This document shows, in pieces, positions 8,198 through 17,012 of a stretch of 64,000 bases of DNA; positions within the stretch are counted from its first letter, which is position 1, and the number at the start of each line of letters is the position of its first letter. The translations under genes and the position numbers were made by a program. This DNA is from Butyribacter intestini (GTDB lineage Bacteria > Bacillota > Clostridia > Lachnospirales > Lachnospiraceae). Under the pieces are notes generated by a model that was not told the DNA's origin, did not search any database, and saw only the letters and a program-made list of their open reading frames with translations. The stretch covers positions 1,239,033 to 1,303,032 of the forward strand of contig LLKB01000005.1 of assembly GCA_001414325.1 (NCBI GenBank). The letters run 5' to 3'.

Positions 8198-8297
8198 TTA
8201 TTTTGTTATCTTAGCTTTTTTATTCAATCCTTTCTGATATAGGAATTTCTTGTAAGTCTTTAAGCTCTTTGCAAGCTTTTTAATACCATTTTGTCAT
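8198..8297 (-). pseudogene. Possible frameshifted small protein gene after the MATE gene
   Basis: A perfect AAGGAGG lies 5 bases before ATG 8297, downstream of the second MATE gene. The frame stops after five codons (MTKWY). Removing one T joins it to KKLAKSLKTYKKFLYQKG and NKKAKITK with a stop at 8198, a 32-residue Lys-rich peptide. The strong RBS without a usable frame suggests a recently broken small gene. I do not recognise the peptide, and this may be chance. Confidence 0.3.
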
Positions 8298-8312
8298 TTT
8301 TTCCTCCTTAAT

Positions 8313-9674
8313 TCAAAAATCTACTTTATTCTTTCTGATTCTCTTTAAAAATATATATCCTGCCAGGCATGAAATCACCTCAGTTATTGGGAATGCCAAC
8401 CAGATTATAGAAACTCCCATCTGACCATTTCTGACAAACAGAGAAAAAATCCCAGCCAGTGGCAGGATAATGATAAGCTGTCTCAAAAACGAGATTACCA
8501 ATGATTCAATGCCCCCATCCAATGCCTGATAAATTCCCTGATAAGCAACATTTATTCCAGCAAACAGAAAGCTTACTGAAATTACCCTCATTGCTCCAAT
8601 AAAATATTCCCTTGACTGTCCTGCATTGAACAAAGTTGCAAAATCTCCCGGGAAAATTTCTGTAATTGCTACACCAACAATCATAAGGACAATCGTATAT
8701 ATCAATCCGTATTTGATTCCATCATGAATCCTCTTTTTGCTACGCATTCCGTATGCAAAAGCAATAATCGGTGTAATTGCATCTCTAAGTCCAAAGGCGA
8801 GGAACAATACAAACTGTTGTACTTTGTAGAACAATCCATATGCAGTCTGTGCGGAAGGATTGAATTTCAAAATCAGATTCATCATATACACCATAATAGA
8901 CATAAGTGTCTGTGCAATAATTGCAGGGAGTCCAATAGAATATATTTCCTTTATAATCCTTCCATCCGGCTTCATATACTTTGCTCCGTGCTCAAATTCT
9001 TTGTTAAGCTTTATATGGAATATAAACAAAAGTACCGCAGATGCCACCTGTCCGATTACTGTTGCATATGCAGCTCCCTTCACCCCCATTTCCGGAACTG
9101 GTCCAATACCATAAATCATAATTGGATCAAGAATAATATTCAACACTGCACCCACAACCTGCCCTATTGTAGAATATAGTGAACGCCCTGTTGCCTGTAA
9201 AAGTTTTTTAAATAACGAAAAGAAAATAATCCCAAATGAAATTACGCAGCATATTTTTAAGTAGTCTGTTCCCATTGAAATAACTTCAGGGGCAATTGTC
9301 TGTGATGAAATATATGCTCTTACTCCAAAAATTCCAAACAACAGGCACACCGCATAAATAATCACTCCAAGAAACAAACTGTTTCCAGCAACTTTTGCTG
9401 CTTTTTTGCTATTTCCCTGTCCAAGTGTTCTTGCAAGAAGTGCATTGGTTCCAACACCTGTTCCAATTCCAACTGCTACCATGAGCATCTGAACCGGAAA
9501 TACAAGTGTAAGTGCATTAAGTGCTGCCTCACTTCCTGATCTCATATTTCCAACAAAGGCACTGTCTACAATGTTGTAAACCGCCTGCAATGCCATAGAT
9601 AAAATCATTGGTATTCCCATCTGAACCATGAGCTTATTTACCGGCATCTCCTTCATCTTGTTACTTTCTGCCAT
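8313..9674 (-). CDS. MATE family efflux transporter
   Basis: A 453-residue MATE exporter of about 12 helices. The start is [20 protein letters not shown], then [40 protein letters not shown] is the second-half equivalent of the Q-N-x-G motif. AAGGAGGATTATAAA precedes ATG 9674. It is the closer to the NorM/DinF-like clostridial group with an A-A-L-N-A-L segment. The MerR regulator gene is divergent on the other side of a 423-base leader, and probably regulates it. Confidence 0.92.
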   Translation of the reverse strand: MAESNKMKEMPVNKLMVQMGIPMILSMALQAVYNIVDSAFVGNMRSGSEAALNALTLVFPVQMLMVAVGIGTGVGTNALLARTLGQGNSKKAAKVAGNSLFLGVIIYAVCLLFGIFGVRAYISSQTIAPEVISMGTDYLKICCVISFGIIFFSLFKKLLQATGRSLYSTIGQVVGAVLNIILDPIMIYGIGPVPEMGVKGAAYATVIGQVASAVLLFIFHIKLNKEFEHGAKYMKPDGRIIKEIYSIGLPAIIAQTLMSIMVYMMNLILKFNPSAQTAYGLFYKVQQFVLFLAFGLRDAITPIIAFAYGMRSKKRIHDGIKYGLIYTIVLMIVGVAITEIFPGDFATLFNAGQSREYFIGAMRVISVSFLFAGINVAYQGIYQALDGGIESLVISFLRQLIIILPLAGIFSLFVRNGQMGVSIIWLAFPITEVISCLAGYIFLKRIRKNKVDF

Positions 9675-10097
9675 TTTATAATCCTCCTTGTTTTGCGAAG
9701 CAAAATCCGAACCTTCTGGTGAGGAGAGGATTTAGCCTCCTTTTTCTGCATAAAAAAAATGCGTAGATATCACATAAGCTGGACTTACGCTGATAAGCTA
9801 CACACTTTTAAATGCATTATATATTTTCATAATGTGCGACAACTGGTGCACAAAAAAGCGAGTAACAAAACTGGATTTACGCTAGTGTACTCGTTTAGAA
9901 GTTATTATATTTTTATTTTTGAAAAATGTCAAACAAAAATTTCTTGCTTTTTTGTCTTTATGCATTATAATAAGCAAGAAATTAAAAAAAACAATTTTGC
10001 CTGTTTTGAATCACATCATTTCATATGCTATACTAACACTAATCATTAAACCTTACTTTAAGTCGATATATTCAAAAAAATATTTTGGAGGTATGCC
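9675..10097 (-). promoter_or_regulatory. Structured divergent intergenic region between MATE and MerR genes
   Basis: No coding frame is convincing in these 423 bases. On the minus strand, leading to the MATE gene, there are two similar hairpin-forming blocks, one around 9866-9900 and one around 9768-9812. Each contains the core AGCGTAAxTCCAG and closing pairs (GAGTA/TACTC; TGTGTAG/CTACGCA). Next to the RBS sits ATTTTGCTTCGCAAAAC (9690-9706), a stable hairpin that could hide or expose it. The divergent MerR gene has GGAGG before its ATG. The layout suggests RNA-level control plus MerR control; both are inferred. Confidence 0.4.
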
Positions 10098-10547
10098 ATG
10101 TACACAATTGGACAAGTAGCAAAAATGTTTGATTTGCCAATTTCAACACTTCGCTATTACGATAATCAAGGACTTTTTCCGCAACTCATACGAGAATCCG
10201 GTATTCGTAAATTTAGCGAAAACGAAATTGAGGCATTACGGGTAATCGAGTGCCTAAAGAAATCCGGTCTTGAAATCAAGGATATCAAGCTCTTTATGGA
10301 TTGGTGTGCAGAAGGTCCTGCCACTTATTCCGATCGCTTTGATCTTATACAAAAACAAAAAGAACGCGTGGAAGTAGAAATCAAACAACTACACAAAACT
10401 CTGGATATGCTTAAGTACAAATGCTGGTATTACTCTCAGGCAACGAAAGATGGCAATGAGGACACCGCAAAAGCATTAACCCCAAACGGTCTTCCGGAAG
10501 ATATTCGCATAGCATATGACAATTCGCACACACACTCCTCTGATTGA
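10098..10547 (+). CDS. MerR family transcriptional regulator
   Basis: A 149-residue regulator. Residues 1-70 form the MerR winged helix: YTIGQVAKMFDLPISTLRYY, then DNQGLFPQLIRESGIRKFSE. Residues 75-125 form the coiled-coil dimerisation helix (YSDRFDLIQKQKERVEVEIK), then a short tail. The C-terminal drug-binding domain of BmrR/TipA is absent, so this is the small YfmP/AdhR-like form. RBS TTGGAGG lies 6 bases before the ATG. It is divergent from a MATE gene and is likely its regulator. Confidence 0.88.
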   Translation: MYTIGQVAKMFDLPISTLRYYDNQGLFPQLIRESGIRKFSENEIEALRVIECLKKSGLEIKDIKLFMDWCAEGPATYSDRFDLIQKQKERVEVEIKQLHKTLDMLKYKCWYYSQATKDGNEDTAKALTPNGLPEDIRIAYDNSHTHSSD

Positions 10548-10574
10548 GATAGTTATTCACCTGCAGTCTCTTTC

Positions 10575-11900
10575 TTACTCATATGAAAAAAAAAATATAA
10601 TATTCAAAACAATTCCGACAACCGTTGATGTAGGTGCTGCAATTCCGATATTTGTAAGGCTTGCGTTAGGCTGGATACTCATGATATAAGCCATCGGCAG
10701 ACGCACAAGAAGTGTCTGTGTAAGTCCCTGTATCATTACCCATAATGTCTTATTATTTCCGTTAAAATAACCTATCATACTAAACAACACGGCGGTCAAT
10801 ATCGTTTCCGGTGCAAATCCTTTCAAATATTCAAATCCCTTTTGTATAACTGCGGCATCATTTGAAAAGCATCCGGCAAGTACATCGCCCTTAAACATTA
10901 CTATACAAAACACAACACATCCAAATGCAGCACCGATTCCAATTCCTGTAAACATTGCCTGTCTTGCTCTTTTTTTGTTTCCTGCACCGACATTCTGCGA
11001 TACAAAAGATGCCATCGACTGCATAAGCGAACTTGGTATCAGCATCGCAAAGTTTACTATCTTGCAGGCAACTCCATATCCCGATGATGCCTCAAGACCA
11101 AGCCTGTTTACAAAAGCACAAAGTGCTAGAAATGAAAGCTGTGTCAGGAACTCCTGCAAGGCAAGCGGCAGACCGATTTCAAGGAATTTGCGGCACTGTT
11201 TGTTTAATCTAAAATCTGATTTCGCTATTGAAAATGGAAGTTTTTTCCTGAATAGCATCACAATCGCACACACAACGCTGACAGCCTGAGCAAGAACGGT
11301 GGCAAGTGCCGCACCTGCCGCATCCATATGAAGTCCAGCTACCAGAAGCATATCACCAACAATATTTACAATGCAGGCAACAAATACAAATATCAATGGG
11401 GACCTGCTGTCCCCAAGTCCCCTGAAAATTGCCGCAAGTACATTGTAGGCAACAATAAAAAATATTCCGCTTCCACAGATACGGACATAAACCGTTGTAA
11501 GACTAACTGCTTCCGTTGGTGCCTGCATCAAAACTGAAATAAGTCTTGCAAAACATACCATAAAAATAAACAATCCTATTGATATTATCGTAAAGACAAC
11601 AACACCCCCTCCAAGTACCTTTCCTATCTGCCCCGTTTTCTTCTCTCCAATATATCTTGCTATAAGAACCGTAATACCCATAGCAAACTGTGTGACAACA
11701 AATGTCACCAGATTAAGTACCTGACTTCCTGTTGAAACCGCTGAAAGTCCTGCTGTCGAGCCAAATTTTCCTACAACAAGCAAGTCCACTGCACCGTAAG
11801 CCGCTTGCAAAATAAGTGCCCCTAAAATCGGAAGCATAAACCAGAACAATTTTTTTAATATACTTCCCTGCGTAAAATCTGTTTTATTATTACTACTCAA
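10575..11900 (-). CDS. MATE family efflux transporter, second gene of the marR operon
   Basis: A 441-residue MATE protein from a TTG start at 11900, set by RBS GAGAGGAG 7 bases upstream and by overlap with the marR stop (TTGAGTAG). Upstream in-frame ATG 11942 lies inside marR. Visible motifs are FTQGSILKKLFWFMLPILGA, ALILQAAYGAVDLLVVGKFG and SFVSQNVGAGNKKRARQAMF. It has about 12 membrane helices. Translational coupling to a MarR repressor suggests drug-inducible export. Confidence 0.9.
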   Translation of the reverse strand: MSSNNKTDFTQGSILKKLFWFMLPILGALILQAAYGAVDLLVVGKFGSTAGLSAVSTGSQVLNLVTFVVTQFAMGITVLIARYIGEKKTGQIGKVLGGGVVVFTIISIGLFIFMVCFARLISVLMQAPTEAVSLTTVYVRICGSGIFFIVAYNVLAAIFRGLGDSRSPLIFVFVACIVNIVGDMLLVAGLHMDAAGAALATVLAQAVSVVCAIVMLFRKKLPFSIAKSDFRLNKQCRKFLEIGLPLALQEFLTQLSFLALCAFVNRLGLEASSGYGVACKIVNFAMLIPSSLMQSMASFVSQNVGAGNKKRARQAMFTGIGIGAAFGCVVFCIVMFKGDVLAGCFSNDAAVIQKGFEYLKGFAPETILTAVLFSMIGYFNGNNKTLWVMIQGLTQTLLVRLPMAYIMSIQPNASLTNIGIAAPTSTVVGIVLNIIFFFSYE

Positions 11901-12342
11901 TTGTAACACTCCTCTCTGACATAACTTTGTAAAGTTTTTCAATAGTCCTTATTGTACATTCCGCATCTTCATCTGAAATATCTTCAAGAAGCGGAAGTAA
12001 TCTGTTAAAATACTGTGTATTATATATCTTGGATAATTTTTTTCCATCCTCTGTAACAGTAATATAAGTAACACGACCGTCACTCTCGGATGTCTGTTTG
12101 CGAAGATAGCCTTTTGCCTGCATCTCTTTTACAGTGCGTGTCACCCCCGGTCTTGGAATATCAAGTGCGTCACTTATATCCGATACTTTTACGCTTACAC
12201 CCTGTTGTCCAAATGACTCAATCACATCCAGATAGTGAATATATGAAGGTGTAACACCCTTTGGAAGGGGAGGAAGTAAATCCCTTGACCGCTTTGCCAA
12301 ATAGCACGCATCAAATATTGCTTTTATCTTTTCGATAGTCAT
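11893..12342 (-). CDS. MarR family transcriptional regulator
   Basis: A 149-residue winged-helix regulator. VSVKVSDISDALDIPRPGVT, RTVKEMQAKGYLRKQTSESD and GRVTYITVTEDG are the recognition helix and wing (D-x-R-x-x-x-x-x-L-T). ATG 12342 has AAAGAGG upstream; the frame runs on to 12360 without an RBS. The gene is directly followed by, and overlaps, a MATE gene. It is preceded by a near-consensus promoter with direct repeats. It probably represses its own operon until bound by a toxic ligand. Confidence 0.9.
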   Translation of the reverse strand: MTIEKIKAIFDACYLAKRSRDLLPPLPKGVTPSYIHYLDVIESFGQQGVSVKVSDISDALDIPRPGVTRTVKEMQAKGYLRKQTSESDGRVTYITVTEDGKKLSKIYNTQYFNRLLPLLEDISDEDAECTIRTIEKLYKVMSERSVTIE

Positions 12343-12384
12343 AATAAAACCTCTTTCCACGATTTTTAAATAAACAAGCCCATA

Positions 12385-12441
12385 TAATTACCTTTGTTAA
12401 TTACCTTAGATAACTATATAGACTTTCATTCTATTTGTCAA
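12385..12441 (-). promoter_or_regulatory. Promoter and likely MarR operator of the marR-MATE operon
   Basis: On the minus strand TTGACA (12441-12436), a 17-base spacer and TATAGT (12418-12413) make a strong sigma-A promoter. Just downstream AAGGTAATTA occurs twice (12407-12398 and 12394-12385), 13 bases apart, within an AT-rich partly palindromic stretch (GTTATCTAAGGTAATTAAC). Binding there would block transcription start, as expected for autorepression. Confidence 0.65.
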
Positions 12442-12521
12442 GTTTTAAATGAATTTATCAGTTCATATTTGCATTTCCTAAATTCATATATTTATATACA
12501 ATTTTTATATTCACTTTAACT

Positions 12522-13046
12522 TTATGCCCTAACACCTGATTGTGACAATTTATTCTTAATCTCCCTGATTTCATTGTCCCCAAAACATCTCTCAGGCAAT
12601 ATAAATGCCTGCATTGCACCGTAAAATATGTAGATATAACCTTTCTCCTCATAAACATTAACTATATCACTGTACTTAACTACAGTTTCACCCTGCTCGC
12701 AAGTTTCAACAATCCTGTCATCTAAAAACTCAACCGAAGCTTTCTCATGATAAAGCAGCTTTCCGTCACTTTTCATTTTCATAATATCCTTTTTAATATT
12801 CCTACGCATCAAAACAGGCACGATAAACCACCACAAAACAGTTGATAAAACTGCAACTGCAGCAACCGATATGACAAGACCTATTTCTATCTTGATAATC
12901 AGTAGTGCCAAAACAAAAACAAACATTGCAATAGGAAAAGAAATTCTTGTAGCTAAAAGAGAATACTTCCCAATCTTTGAATGTTTCAGATACGAATAAT
13001 TAAACTCAATGTAATCGTTGTCATTTAAATCAATATTGTATTTCAT
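12522..13046 (-). CDS. YcxB family membrane protein
   Basis: A 174-residue protein with an N-terminal acidic segment (residues 1-30), two close transmembrane helices (about 31-75: RISFPIAMFVFVLALLII and VISVAAVAVLSTVLWWFIV) and a C-terminal soluble domain. That domain contains HEKASVEFLDDRIVETCEQG, then YSDIVNVYEEKGYIYIFYGA and FILPERCF, the pattern of the YcxB-like C-terminal domain. The molecular role is unknown. It starts 10 bases after the NhaC stop, so the two are co-transcribed. Confidence 0.8.
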   Translation of the reverse strand: MKYNIDLNDNDYIEFNYSYLKHSKIGKYSLLATRISFPIAMFVFVLALLIIKIEIGLVISVAAVAVLSTVLWWFIVPVLMRRNIKKDIMKMKSDGKLLYHEKASVEFLDDRIVETCEQGETVVKYSDIVNVYEEKGYIYIFYGAMQAFILPERCFGDNEIREIKNKLSQSGVRA

Positions 13047-13056
13047 AAAAATCCTC

Positions 13057-14358
13057 CTATCTTTTTACACCAATCCAAATTAAAGAACTTACCAGCAGAA
13101 AAAACGGATAAAACATATATGGAATAATATCAAATGCCGATATACTTTTCCCTAATTCCGTAACCGCTGATATTGCAACAAGCATCTGTGCTCCATAAGG
13201 CAAAATCCCCTGTGTTATGCAGGAAAATGTGTCCAGCAGCGATGCTGTTTTTTTCGGTGTAATCTCATATGTCTGTGCCATTTCTTTTGCTATCGGATTT
13301 GCCATTACTATAGCCACCGTATTATTAGCAGTCGCTATATCCATAGCACCAACTAAAATCCCCATACCAAGCTGTCCGCCCTGTTTTCCTTTGAATACAT
13401 GATGTATTCCATGTAAAAGTGCATCAAAACCGCCATATACACGAATTAATGCACACAATGCAGCTACAAGGACTGCTACGATACAGGTTTCAAACATACC
13501 CGATACACCATTTCCCATATTTGTGACAAGTTCCACAGCAGAAGTCTGTCCCGTAACTAACATTATAACCGCTCCTGATACAATACCCGTCAGCAGTACA
13601 AGAAACACATTCCAGCCGATTATCCCTCCCATCAATACAAGTACATACGGTATTATCTGTACCAGATTGTAATTATGATGCACGCTTCCGTTTATATTGG
13701 TATTCATCGATAAAACCCCGATGATAATAACAGTCACAACAGCCGCCGGAAATGCAATCCGGAAATTCTGCCTGAATTTATCTTTCATTGCACAACCCTG
13801 CCCATTGCACGCTGCAATAGTCGTATCTGAAATAAATGACAGATTATCTCCAAACATAGAACCACCCATTACCACAGCCACGCAAAGCGGCACTGAAAAA
13901 CCAGAAGCATCCGCCACCGCAACAGCAATTGGCGTTATAAGTGTTATTGTTCCAACAGAAGTTCCCATTGCAACAGACACAAAACACGCAACGATAAAAA
14001 GAACAATAACTGCAAACCGTGCCGGAATTAACTGTAGCATAAAATATGCGACACTTTCTGCACTATCCCGACCTACAACACCAACAAACACTCCGGCTGT
14101 CAGAAATATAAGCAGCATTGTTATTATATTTTTGTCTGCCATTCCCTGTGCCATGATTTCAAGTTTTTCGTCAAAAGATACCTCTCTGTTTTGCAGACAG
14201 GCAGTTAAAATAGCTACTAAAAAAGCCACAATTATTGGGATATTATAAAATCCCATTGGAATTTTCATTATATATTCAAATACAATTCCAAGCCCCAGAT
14301 ATAATGCCAAAAATACAAAAATCGGCAAAAGTGCCACCGGATTTACTTTCCTTTTCAT
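13057..14358 (-). CDS. NhaC-type Na+/H+ antiporter family protein
   Basis: A 433-residue membrane protein with about 11-12 helices. The motifs FVSVAMGTSVGTITLITPIA, GGSMFGDNLSFISDTTIAAC and ATANNTVAIVMANPIAKEMA (Asn-rich re-entrant) are the signatures of NhaC/ArsB-like ion transporters. It probably exchanges Na+ or an organic ion (some members exchange malate/lactate) for H+. First gene of a two-gene operon with the YcxB-like protein. Confidence 0.88.
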   Translation of the reverse strand: MKRKVNPVALLPIFVFLALYLGLGIVFEYIMKIPMGFYNIPIIVAFLVAILTACLQNREVSFDEKLEIMAQGMADKNIITMLLIFLTAGVFVGVVGRDSAESVAYFMLQLIPARFAVIVLFIVACFVSVAMGTSVGTITLITPIAVAVADASGFSVPLCVAVVMGGSMFGDNLSFISDTTIAACNGQGCAMKDKFRQNFRIAFPAAVVTVIIIGVLSMNTNINGSVHHNYNLVQIIPYVLVLMGGIIGWNVFLVLLTGIVSGAVIMLVTGQTSAVELVTNMGNGVSGMFETCIVAVLVAALCALIRVYGGFDALLHGIHHVFKGKQGGQLGMGILVGAMDIATANNTVAIVMANPIAKEMAQTYEITPKKTASLLDTFSCITQGILPYGAQMLVAISAVTELGKSISAFDIIPYMFYPFFLLVSSLIWIGVKR

Positions 14359-14636
14359 GCTCTATCCTCATTTCTAAATACATTGTAAACTGCACACGAA
14401 ACTAATGCTCCGATACTTATTGTTCAAATATTTCCGTTTTTATATTTAACTATTTTTAAGTTATTCTGTCAAGGATGCAAACCTATAAAAAGAGCCGGAT
14501 ATTCCATAACATCCCAGAACCTTACAAATACCGAAGCCAGTCGATAACAAAGTATTTTTAGTAAAATTATACAGACATAAAACTTAATATTTCTTGCCTT
14601 AAATTTCATTTTTGTGTATATTATTATTAAATAACT
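14359..14636. other. Intergenic stretch before the MITE-like repeat
   Basis: AT-rich, and I see no gene, RNA or promoter that I can support. A minus-strand frame through here (14469-14798) is mostly made of the adjacent repeat and has no RBS. Confidence 0.5.
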
Positions 14637-14799
14637 AATGTACTCTCGGAATCTTCTGAACGAAGAATTTCGAGATGGATTTTTGATATACAATGACATT
14701 TTCGCAGTGCGTACACGGTGTGTACGACGAGAAAATGGAAACAGTATATCAGAAATGCAGCCGAAATGACTCGTTTTGAGAAGATACCGACAGTACATT
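14637..14799 (+). repeat. MITE-like palindromic repeat, copy A
   Basis: A 163-bp element with terminal inverted repeats AATGTACTCTCGGAATCTTC and AATGTACTGTCGGTATCTTC (read inward from each end), flanked by the 4-bp direct repeat AACT (14633-14636 and 14800-14803). Inside are nested inverted pairs: TTGATATAC/GTATATCA, CATTTTC/GAAAATG and the central hairpin CGTACAC-GGT-GTGTACG. The whole folds as one long hairpin. It encodes nothing. A second, longer copy in the opposite orientation is at 37035-37313. Confidence 0.8.
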
Positions 14800-14822
14800 A
14801 ACTACAAGGAAGGATGTCATTT

Positions 14823-15944
14823 TTGAATACAGAACTTAAAAATTCAATAACTGCTACTGATAAAGAAGCTCAGTATGATGAAAGTGCTAAAAGGCTGCTT
14901 GGTCAGAAAATTATACTTGCACATATATTAGCAAAAACAGTTCCTGAATTTAAGGACATGAAACCTACGGATATTGTCCCTCTCATAGAGGGTGAACCTT
15001 ATATCAGCTCTGTTCCTGTTGAACCCGGACTTACAAACACCGAAAAAGAAAGCAACAGCGAATGCATTGCAAGTGAACTTGCAAACACTGATAAAGAAGT
15101 AAACGGCGGACGCATTGTAGGTCTAAACAGTGAAAATACTGAAATCAATGAAGGTATGATAAGATTTGACATTATCTTTTATGTCAGGATGCCATCAAAA
15201 AGTAACACAGCAGACAACAATGCAACAGACAAAGAAAGCAGATTATCACAGATAATCATAAATGTGGAAGCACAAAAATCGGAACCCCAAAAGTACGATA
15301 TTCTAAACAGGGCAATCTTTTATGTGAGCAGAATGATTTCCTCGCAAAAGGGGCGTGATTTTGAAAATTCAGACTATAATAATATTAAACAGGTCTATTC
15401 CATCTGGGTTTGCATGAATATGCCTGAAAACAGCATGAGCCATATTCATCTTACAAAAGATGACCTGATTGCCCGACACAACTGGCATGGAAACCTTGAA
15501 CTGCTGAATATTATCATGATAGGACTTGCAAACAGTCTTCCGCCACACGATAACACTTACGAAATGCACCGTCTTTTAAGTGCGTTGCTTTCAAAAGATT
15601 TAACTGTAAACGAAAAAATAAATATAATAGGAAATGAATATGATATTCCTGTTGAAAATAATTTAAGAGAGGATGTGAATGTTATGTGCAATTTAAGTCA
15701 GGGTATAAAAGAAGATGGTATTGCCATCGGCGAGGCACGGGGCATTGCCATCGGCGAGGCACGGGGCATTGCCATCGGTGAAGCACAGGGCGAAAAACGC
15801 GGCATTGCCACGGCTGAAACCAAGATAGTCCTAAATATGCATAACAACGGACTCACTCCTGAACAGATAGCTACTTTTACAGACAAGAGCATTGGTGATG
15901 TAAAAGCCATCATAGAGGGTAAAATTCCGGCTACCGTTGATTAA
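14823..15944 (+). CDS. Rpn family (PDDEXK_2) recombination-promoting nuclease / putative transposase
   Basis: About 373 residues. The nuclease core has MIRFDIIFYVRMP, then IIINVEAQKSEPQKYDILN and RAIFYVSRMISSQKGRDF. The D ... E-x-Q pattern is that of Rpn proteins, which nick DNA and promote RecA-independent recombination. After the core comes a repeat of 8 residues (GIAIGEAR three times; 24-bp DNA repeat at 15717-15790) and a C-terminal helix-turn-helix-like piece (NNGLTPEQIATFTDKS). TTG 14823 has AAGGAAGG at 9 bases; ATG 14814 has no spacing to the same site, so TTG is preferred. The RBS is only 7 bases from the end of the MITE-like repeat. Confidence 0.8.
   Translation: MNTELKNSITATDKEAQYDESAKRLLGQKIILAHILAKTVPEFKDMKPTDIVPLIEGEPYISSVPVEPGLTNTEKESNSECIASELANTDKEVNGGRIVGLNSENTEINEGMIRFDIIFYVRMPSKSNTADNNATDKESRLSQIIINVEAQKSEPQKYDILNRAIFYVSRMISSQKGRDFENSDYNNIKQVYSIWVCMNMPENSMSHIHLTKDDLIARHNWHGNLELLNIIMIGLANSLPPHDNTYEMHRLLSALLSKDLTVNEKINIIGNEYDIPVENNLREDVNVMCNLSQGIKEDGIAIGEARGIAIGEARGIAIGEAQGEKRGIATAETKIVLNMHNNGLTPEQIATFTDKSIGDVKAIIEGKIPATVD
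15717..15790 (+). repeat. 24-bp tandem repeat inside the Rpn gene
   Basis: Three near-identical units begin GGCATTGCCATCGGCGAGGC, encoding GIAIGEAR. The first two are almost identical and the third has drifted. Unit number is likely to vary between strains. Confidence 0.85.
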
Positions 15945-15982
15945 AACAACTATTGTATAATAGCCAAATCCCATAAACTAAA

Positions 15983-16040
15983 AACTGTGGACTGGTTATC
16001 CATTAAAAATTCTTAAAAGATAACAATCCACAGTTTTTTT
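15983..16040 (+). terminator. Rho-independent terminator after the Rpn gene
   Basis: AACTGTGGACTGGTTATC pairs with GATAACAATCCACAGTT and is followed by TTTTTTT. It lies 40 bases after the stop. The A-run on the other side also lets it work in the minus direction. Confidence 0.85.
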
Positions 16041-16143
16041 CATAGTATAAAACATCATTTACATTTTGCCAAACAGCTTGTGCAAAATCACAGTTCGATG
16101 CCGCCCCAAATTAACATTTTCAAAATAAATGCCGCCGCAAAAA

Positions 16144-16824
16144 CTACTTAGACGGAATTCTGCTTGCAACCCTTCCCGCAAAATCATTAAAGTTCTGCGT
16201 CTGGAGTATAACCTTTCCCGGTCCTACAAGTCTTGTCAGGAAAAGTCCCTCTCCGCCAAGGAATATGTTCTTAAGACCTTTTACTGTCTCTATTTCATAG
16301 CTTACAGTCTTTTCAAATCCGACCACATTACCCGTGTCAACTTTTAAAACCTCACCCGGTGCAAGTTCTTTGATAACTTTATCACCGTCAATTTCAAGAA
16401 ATACCATACCTGTTCCTGTGATATCCTGGAGTATAAAACCCTCTCCGCCAAAGAAACCTGATGAAAATCTCTTTGTAAATGCAACTGATAGTTCTACTGA
16501 AGGCTCAGCACAAAGAAATGCCCCTTTCTGGCAGATAAATCCACCTGTCTCGCCAATATTTATAGGAAGAACTTCACCTGCAACAGTTGATGCAAATGCA
16601 ATTTCTGCCCCTGCTTTAGTTGCCGTGTATGTTGCCATAAACATTGATTCACCCGCAAACATACGACCAACACCCTTTAAAAGACCGCCTTTCGTATTTG
16701 TGTCCATCCGAATCCCCTCGGTCATCCATGCCATGCCACCTGACTGTGTGTACATAGACTCTCCCGGTGAATCAAAAAGCACCTCAACTGCCGGCATTGT
16801 ATTTCCTACTAATCTGTATTGCAT
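16144..16824 (-). CDS. AIM24 / TIGR00266 family protein
   Basis: A 226-residue beta-rich protein of the AIM24 family (mitochondrial biogenesis AIM24 homologues in bacteria). QYRLVGNTMPAVEVLFDSPG at the start, SGGMAWMTEGIRMDTNTKGG, AGESMFMATYTATKAGAEIA and GGEGLFLTRLVGPGKVILQT are family signatures, with the repeated G-x-F-x-G-E-G-F elements. The bacterial function is unknown. RBS GAGAGGGAG lies before ATG 16824. Transcribed alone, between two terminators. Confidence 0.9.
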   Translation of the reverse strand: MQYRLVGNTMPAVEVLFDSPGESMYTQSGGMAWMTEGIRMDTNTKGGLLKGVGRMFAGESMFMATYTATKAGAEIAFASTVAGEVLPINIGETGGFICQKGAFLCAEPSVELSVAFTKRFSSGFFGGEGFILQDITGTGMVFLEIDGDKVIKELAPGEVLKVDTGNVVGFEKTVSYEIETVKGLKNIFLGGEGLFLTRLVGPGKVILQTQNFNDFAGRVASRIPSK

Positions 16825-16960
16825 AACTCCCTCTCTTTCCGCACTTTAAGTGCAATCTTTTCAACCAACTTCTTTACCACTTAGTGTAAGGTTCTAAAAC
16901 ATACATTGCCATTTATTTTTGACCCTTGCATCATTATATTAACATATATTGGTATTTATG

Positions 16961-17010
16961 AAAAGAAAAACTGCTGTCACTGACACATCTATATAGTACA
17001 GTAACAACAG
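16961..17010 (-). terminator. Terminator of the M23 protein gene
   Basis: Read on the minus strand, CTGTTGTTACTG pairs with CAGTGACAGCAG (two mismatches), then TTTTTCTTTT follows. It lies about 75 bases after the stop of the M23 gene. Confidence 0.7.
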
Positions 17011-17012
17011 TT

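Noticed and set aside
14469-14798. Minus-strand frame of 109 codons before the Rpn gene
   Set aside because: More than half lies in the palindromic repeat, there is no RBS and no protein-like conservation.
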